Below, in pieces: positions 58,541-64,000 of a stretch of DNA of 64,000 nt (its first letter is position 1; every line of letters begins with the position of its first letter). This stretch comes from Agrostemma githago (taxonomy: Eukaryota > Streptophyta > Magnoliopsida > Caryophyllales > Caryophyllaceae). The notes below the pieces were generated by a model. The model made no database searches, was not told the origin of the DNA, and saw only the letters and a program-made list of their open reading frames with translations. Position numbers and translations under genes: made by a program. Where the stretch lies: contig OY288259.1 in assembly GCA_958450325.1 (NCBI GenBank), positions 26,840,734-26,904,733 of the forward strand, read 5' to 3'.

Positions 58541-58612
58541 TTAATAATAACAATAATAACAATAACAATAACAATAATTATAATAAAAACATTAATAATA
58601 ATAATAATAATA
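58323..58612. repeat. AAC/AAT/GAC trinucleotide array: LINE-4 tail and LINE-5 target
   Basis: About 290 bp. It contains an inner GAC block (58370-58427) then AAC, then a pure AAT block (about 58490-58540). LINE-5 starts at its end (AATCTCTATCTTCTCTC). Confidence 0.95.
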
Positions 58613-58668
58613 ATCTCTATCTTCTCTCTCTAGACGATGGTTCTCTCACCAATTCCACGCCATTTTTT

Positions 58669-60302
58669 ATGATTCCGACGGCAACGAGGGGGAGGTTCCT
58701 AGGGAGGCCGCATAAGGTGCCAAGGGGGGGCGCTAATCACATAGGAGGATTGAGGGACACAAATTCGGAGGTGTCTTGTGATGGTTAAGAGAATCCGTCT
58801 GAGTTTCAGGCACCGGAGAAACAGAGTACGAACGTCATTAATGACCTAATCGACAAGGCGTTGCAGTCAGCGATGAAGTTGGGTAGCTGCTCTACTCCTA
58901 AGGCTACTCAGGCTTCCCTGATTAAGGAGAATCCGAATGTGGGGGCGGTTGAGGGGAAGGAAGTCATCTCAGGGGAGGTGGAAAACAGAGGCGAGAAGCA
59001 ATTAGATGTTATACCACCGAAGACGGCTGAAAAGGCGACGTCTGGGGCGGGGCGTGTAAAGAACACCAAACCAGGTATGAGGTTGTATTACGACGAATAC
59101 AGTGCCGATGCTGAGGAGGTGACGATCGAATATGAAGATTTTGAGGATGAACTTCTTTTCTGGCGACATACTCTGATGGGGCGAGTGATTGGGGCTAAAC
59201 CTACATTGAAGAGACTGAGCGAATTCGCTTCTGTCTATTGGAACCACATATCAACGCCTAGCGTTCATTACTAGGGTGGTTCTCATTCCGATTTCGAAGC
59301 AAGTAGGCTGTGGATGAAGTACTCAAAGAAGGGTCATGGCAGGTAGGACCCCATACTTTCATATTGAAGCAATGAAGTCCTTTCTCGCAGGAGATGGAGA
59401 AGCTTGTTGTTGTTCCAACATGGGTCCTATTCCCTGATCTTGATCCCTATTTGTGGACGGAGTCTGTTCTCAGTAAGATGGCTAGCAAGAAAAGTAAACC
59501 TATGTTTGATGACTCCACAACGACGTTTAAGGAGAGACTCTCCTTTGCCCGAGTTATGGTGGAAGTTGACGTCTCCAAAGACTTGCCGGATGCTGTGATT
59601 ATTAACATTCCTATCATGGGAAAATTTGTTCAGATTGTTACCTATGAATGGTTTCCACATTACTATCACAATTGTGGGAAGTTGGGGCATTTGAAGAATA
59701 CTTGCAACTTGGAGAAGAATAAGGGCAAACTGACTTCACAGGTCAGATATACCCCTATCAAGAAGGCACCTATCACTGTCCAAGCTGCTAGTGACCCGGA
59801 CCTCAATCTGACCTCTGCTGGGTCAGGTGGATTAGGGAGGGCAGGCGCTCTGGATAATGAAGGTGTAGAGAAGGCCCCGGACCCTAATCTGACTCATGTT
59901 GAGTTAGGTGGATTAGGAAGGAGAGATTTGAGTGGCCTGGACCCCAACTTGATCCTTCAGTCAGGCGGATTAAGGGAAGGTCGAGAGCTGGACCCCAACT
60001 TGACTGGAGGATCAGGCGGATTAAGGGAAGGCATAAGAGTAGACCCGGACCCCAATCTGGCTAGTTCTAAGTCAGGTGGATTAGGGAGGGTAGTTGTGGA
60101 AGGAGTGAATGAATCTGGCTTCCTACCTGTGATTAAAGGAGGAAGTGTTTCTAGGGGTGTCCAAATTGCATCCCAAGGGCGTAATATTAGTAGGGAGATG
60201 AAGGTAACCTTATTGCATTCTAATAGATATTATATCCTGCAACATGAAGGTGAATTAGTGGCTGAGGAGACTGAAGTTGTTCCACCTGATATCACTCAAT
60301 GA
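58669..60302 (+). pseudogene. LINE-5 ORF1 with five DPNL/GGLGR repeats
   Basis: Starts MIPTATRGRFLGRPHK (degenerate AT-hook, LGRP). Stop TAA at 58786. Then NVINDLIDKALQS, GMRLYYDEYSADAEEVTIEYEDFEDELLFWRHTLMG (DUF4283-type), a stop at 59272 and a shift. WVLFPDLDPYLWTESVLSKMASK opens a 302-codon frame (59394-60302) with YHNCGKLGHLKNTC (knuckle with the first Cys changed to Tyr), five (D)PNL...GGL repeats and an end similar to LINE-4. The stop TGA (60300-60302) overlaps the ORF2 ATG. Confidence 0.85.
59792..60095 (+). repeat. five-unit DPNL...GGLGR coding repeat in LINE-5 ORF1
   Basis: Units of 51-75 bp: DPDLNL..GGLGRAG, DPNLTHVELGGLGRRD, DPNLILQSGGLREG, DPNLTGGSGGLREG, DPNLASSKSGGLGRV. Unit number differs from LINE-3 (three). 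Confidence 0.88.
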
Positions 60303-61919
60303 ACATTGCATCTTGGAACATAGGGGAGGAAATGAAAAGGTGAAATAGAATGCAGTCCTTTCGTTTATAAGGAATAAAAGAATTGATGTCTTAGGTCTAT
60401 TAGAAACTAGAATAAAGGAAAGGAAAGCCAAGCAAATAGTTACTAGGAAGTTTAAGAACTTTAAGGTTTTCTGTAACTTTAATTACCATTATAATGGTCG
60501 AATCTGGATTGTTTGGGATCCTTCTACTGTTAAGGTTACTCTTTTATCTGCTAATGCTCAACTTATACATTGTCATGTGTTGCATTTTGGCTCTGCTTAT
60601 GAAATATCCATGACTACAGTTTATGGGAATAATGATGGAGAATGGAGGAAAGATCTGTGGAATTCTTTTTGGAGTCTTGCTATAGCAGGAAATTGGGTGG
60701 TGTAAAGTGATTTTTAACACTATTAGGAATATGGAGGAAAAGATTGGTGGCTCTCCTCCTATTATTAAGGATATGGAGGAAATTAATGATTCCATTTTGA
60801 CTAGTGGGTTGCAGAAGCTTACAGTTCAGTGTCCTGAATTTACTTGGACAAATAAGCATGATGCTGAGACTCGCATATGAACCAGATTAGATAGGGCTTT
60901 GGTTAATAGGGACTGGATTAATCAATTTCCAAGTTCTTATGCTTCTCTGTTCCCCTCTAGAGTTTCTGATCATTCACCTATCTATATTCCCATTGGTGGT
61001 GAGGAGAAGAAACAGGGAAGATTTAGATTTTTGAATTGCTGGGTGCAATATCCTGGTTACACTGAGGTTATCGGGGGGCCTGGAGGAGTATGATCCATGG
61101 CTCAGCTAGCTTCAGGTTGTTTGGGAAGCTTAAGAGGACTAAGGTGGCGCTCAAGATTATGCATAAAGATTATTTTCTAGCATTAGCAGGAGGATTGTTG
61201 AGGTTTAAGGTGCCTTGACAGCTTGCCAGTTGCGGCTACAATAGCTCCCTTTTTCCCATGACCTTATAGCAAAGGAGAGAGAGCTTTTTCGTCTTCACAA
61301 AAAACTCCGTCCGTGAGGCTGAAATTAGCATTCTCAAGAAAAGATCAAAGATGGATAACATCAGTATGGGAGATGAATCAACTATGTTTTTTCACTCTAG
61401 GCTGAAGAAGAGGAGGCAACAACAGATTATTGGGGTTATTGAGGACCGTAAAGGGGCTAGCAGAGAAGGGCAATCTGTTGTTGGTCAAGGGTTTCTTGAG
61501 CACTATGAAGATTTACTTGGTGAGAATCAGCCTGTACATGATATAGATCTAGCGAGCATCAGGAAAGGGCCTTTGGTTCACCCTGATACTTGGGAGGCAA
61601 TGCTCAGAGCTCCAACTGAGAATTAAATCAAGGAATCTTTATGTTCTATTGGTTCTGATAGGAGTCCAGGTCCTGATGGATTCTCCTCAGAATTCTTCAA
61701 AACCTCTTGGCCTATTATTAGGGAAGATTTTTGTGCTGCTATACATGAATTCTTCCAGAAAGGGACCATGCTCAAACAAGCAAACACAACAATTACCCTA
61801 ATCCCAAAGAAGGAGATTTGTCAATATGTTCTAGACTTTCGGCCTATTTCTTGTTGCTCTGTGTTCTATAAAAATGTAAGTAAAATCCTTACTTTTCGAG
61901 TTCAGAGTATGCTGGCTGA
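60299..61919 (+). pseudogene. LINE-5 ORF2: endonuclease and RT N-terminus, frame-broken
   Basis: MNIASWNI, then a 1-base deletion; the next frame gives RIDVLGLLETRIKE, YNGRIWIVWDPSTVKV, TTVYGNNDG and NWVV. Further frames give EFTWTNKHDAETRI, TRLDRALVNRDW, VSDHSPIYIPI and RFRFLNCW (the endonuclease end). Then MDNISMGDESTMFFHSRLKKRRQQQIIG, RSPGPDGFSSEFFKTSW, TLIPKKEICQ, FRPISCCSVFYK (RT start). It ends at the LTR insertion. Shifts and stops near 60325, 60703, 60880, 61090 and 61623. Confidence 0.83.
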
Positions 61920-62735
61920 TGTAACAACCCGGATTTTTGATGACTTAAAATAATAGATAATGCGGAAAATTATCTAAGTCATTTAATTAAAATTATATCA
62001 AAGTGTAAATAAATCCGGATCGCTACGGATCCTTACAACAAACGACTATTAATTACATAGTCTTGATTCACTTAGTACAAAATATAGATTGTATTTTTAT
62101 ACAAAACATGTTAGTAAATCTCTCTTGCTCAATTCCCCAACGTCTTATATACCCGCAAAAAAAATAAAACAGTGGACGCTGAGCGGGACAGCAACCAAGC
62201 CGTTCATCTATCATTACCTCATACACATAAGACAATTATGTGAATAACAAAAAATTTGCTTACAAAAATATTAAAGGATATCACGTAAGAGATAGTTTCC
62301 TTTAATTCAATTAACTAGCATGTGAGGTGATGAAAACGGTAAAGTTTAGAAGATGGGACATTGGCAGCCATTTCATTTTTAAATCATTTTTCACGTAAAT
62401 GGAGAATAAACACATGAGTCGTGACACCTATTATCACCGCTACACCCTATTGGCTTGCATCTCACCCATAGAAGTAACCGTGTTACCAACTCGTAAACCG
62501 AATCGATCTTATGAGGTTTACATCTCACCCATAAGGCTCAATTGGGCCCGAACTTCTATTATATTATACGTTTATTCAAACGAGGCTCCGGGCTGAAATG
62601 AAAGCTGATGATTACATTCTCTGCATCACCAAGAGGGAACCCGCAGTTTTCAGAATCCTGTTTTGCCCCCACTACCTAGGTGGTAATACTGATCAAGTAC
62701 TTGTCTATATATGCGCACATACCCTACGCAGACTC
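61920..62735 (+). mobile_element. LTR copy B (TGTAACAACCC family) in LINE-5
   Basis: Collinear with copy A (28720 down to 27330 on the minus strand), starting TGTAACAACCCGGATTTTTG. It has the uninterrupted CTCACCCATAAGGCTC site where copy A carries the hAT MITE. Homology stops at ACCCTAC (about 62733), but no LINE-5 sequence resumes there, so the LTR or its element continues to the right. Confidence 0.7.
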
Positions 62736-64000
62736 TTGAACCGCAGCTCTCACTGCCGTAGGACGACTATCTTAAACACTAGGTCGACTCTCGGACCGCA
62801 GCCTCCGAGTCTGCTTTTCATTACAATTGCAGTCGAAACACCACGCATGGTAGGATCCAACACAAGCTATTCGCCCCAGACTCGCATCGTAAACTTTATA
62901 TAAAAGTCGCCCGTGAACAAGTAGTACTTTATTTGGTGACCTTCAACAATTGGTCGGACTCATTTGAAACAGTCAAATCCTCAAATACTTACTTTCAGTA
63001 TGACAACGTCATACTTTAATCCTCAAGTGTCATCCGAAACATTATATCCCAAATATCATTTAATATTTTTAAAATAGTAAATCTTTTAAATAAAATTTTA
63101 TATAAAATTAAAATTGAAGGTATAATAATAATAAAATATTATTTTAAAATTTATAGTTTCTGAAAAATATAATTTAAGTCATATGTAGACGATTTACAAA
63201 ATTTGACGTAAAATCATTTTTTTAAATATTTAAAAATGTCGTGTAAAAGTTTCGGTATAAAATAAATCCATTTATTTTAGAAAATGAAATTTATAAATTT
63301 TTACCTATATAAAAATAGTAAGTAAAGTTTTATTAAAATAAAACATTTTGCAAGTTACTAATTTACTCTATTATTATAATATATAAACAAATGTAAAAGT
63401 ACTAAAAAAAATTAAATATGACCAAAATTAAAATTTTACAAAATATAAAGTACATAGAATAAACATACATAGCAAATAGAAGTAAATAAATAAAATACAA
63501 TGAAAATGATATAAGTAAATTTTATTAATTTAAGTTCTTTTATTCATTTTCTCAATTTCTCATATAAACAGAAATGTAAAGATGATAAATAAATAAATTA
63601 AACAAGTGATAATTTCGTCGAGTTGAATTTAGTCATAATAAAATATATAACACAAATAAAATATCACGTAATATTTTTTTTATATATAAGTAATTTAGTC
63701 ATACAAATACGCCAAAATATTTAAATAAGCAATTTATTAAATTTCTCACATAATATACTTATATATAAGAAATATTGTTAGAAGAAAGTTTGGTTACCTT
63801 AATAGCTATTACGGATTATTTATTAACGTTATTAAGAATTAAAAGTCGTCTAGTCAATAATGTTGTCTACGTTAGAAAAGTCTTCTTTTTCCTCCTGTAA
63901 AGAAATTTTTGAGTCGAAATGATTTGACCCAAATACGGTACTAGAAAAGTGATTCTGCCAAATTCTGGGCAGCTCCTCATTCTTGATGCTCCAATTATAG
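62736..64000. other. non-coding, probably the rest of the copy B element
   Basis: The first 200 bp has moderate GC, then a very AT-rich tract (63030-63800). No protein, primer site or terminal motif was recognised. Confidence 0.4.

Larger units (their letters stand above)
58613..61919 (+). mobile_element. LINE-5, 5' complete, interrupted at 61919
   Basis: Leader CTCTATCTTCTCTCTCTAGACGATGG resembles that of LINE-3. It has ORF1, endonuclease and the RT N-terminal half, then is cut by an LTR (TGTAACAACCC) at 61920. Its 3' half is not in the window. Confidence 0.88.

Noticed and set aside
61920..62735. Solo LTR with both ends
   Set aside because: LINE-5 does not resume after 62735 and no target duplication was found, so the right end cannot be called.

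Overview
The window looks like plant nuclear DNA, probably from a dicot. It is AT-rich, gene-poor and packed with plant-type transposable elements: L1-type LINEs with a C-terminal RNase H, CACTA genes, Helitrons, Stowaway MITEs and tRNA-Asp- and tRNA-Met-primed LTR elements. I lean weakly towards Caryophyllales because of the LTR style. I see only one intact host gene, a three-exon LRK10L/WAK-type receptor-like kinase on the + strand (30126-32354), with Stowaway MITEs in its upstream region and second intron. No rRNA, tRNA or CRISPR was found.

1-5.5 kb: an LTR fragment, unassigned LTR-like DNA, then a 5'-truncated LINE (LINE-1) split by a solo LTR (2659-4230). 5.7-6.3 kb: a MITE-like element. 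About 6.8-29.1 kb: a large, decayed minus-strand CACTA element. It carries a TNP2/TnpD-like transposase pseudogene (20.8-24.0 kb) and a second gene joining a PTTA/En-Spm domain, a DUF8039-like domain and a Ulp1-like cysteine protease. This second gene is broken by LINE-2 (7036-10022, 14-bp target duplication) and by a 7-kb non-autonomous LTR element (11689-18693, 5-bp duplication). The CACTA 5' side holds a probable Helitron (24662-27087) and an LTR copy (27330-28720), itself hit by a hAT MITE. The CACTA terminus is at 29085; the opposite terminus was not found.

33-62 kb: three related LINEs (LINE-3, -4, -5) stand head to tail on the + strand, joined by long AAT/AAC trinucleotide arrays that also form their 3' tails. 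LINE-3 itself starts in a TAA microsatellite. ORF1 has an AT-hook-like N-terminus, a CCHC knuckle and, in two copies, a repeated DPNL...GGLGR peptide. ORF1 and ORF2 overlap as ATGA. The chain is interrupted by a long-TIR MULE-like element (33070-34055, in the microsatellite), a Helitron (35776-38955, in LINE-3), a non-autonomous CACTA (42776-43805), an antisense LINE fragment (46115-46426), a long-LTR chromovirus-derived element with abnormal ends (48213-57876, these three in LINE-4) and another LTR copy (from 61920, in LINE-5).

The genes here do not form a pathway. The window is a layered record of insertions in which several host reading frames become continuous again when an insertion and one target duplication are removed. 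The candidate for something new is the microsatellite-linked LINE chain.
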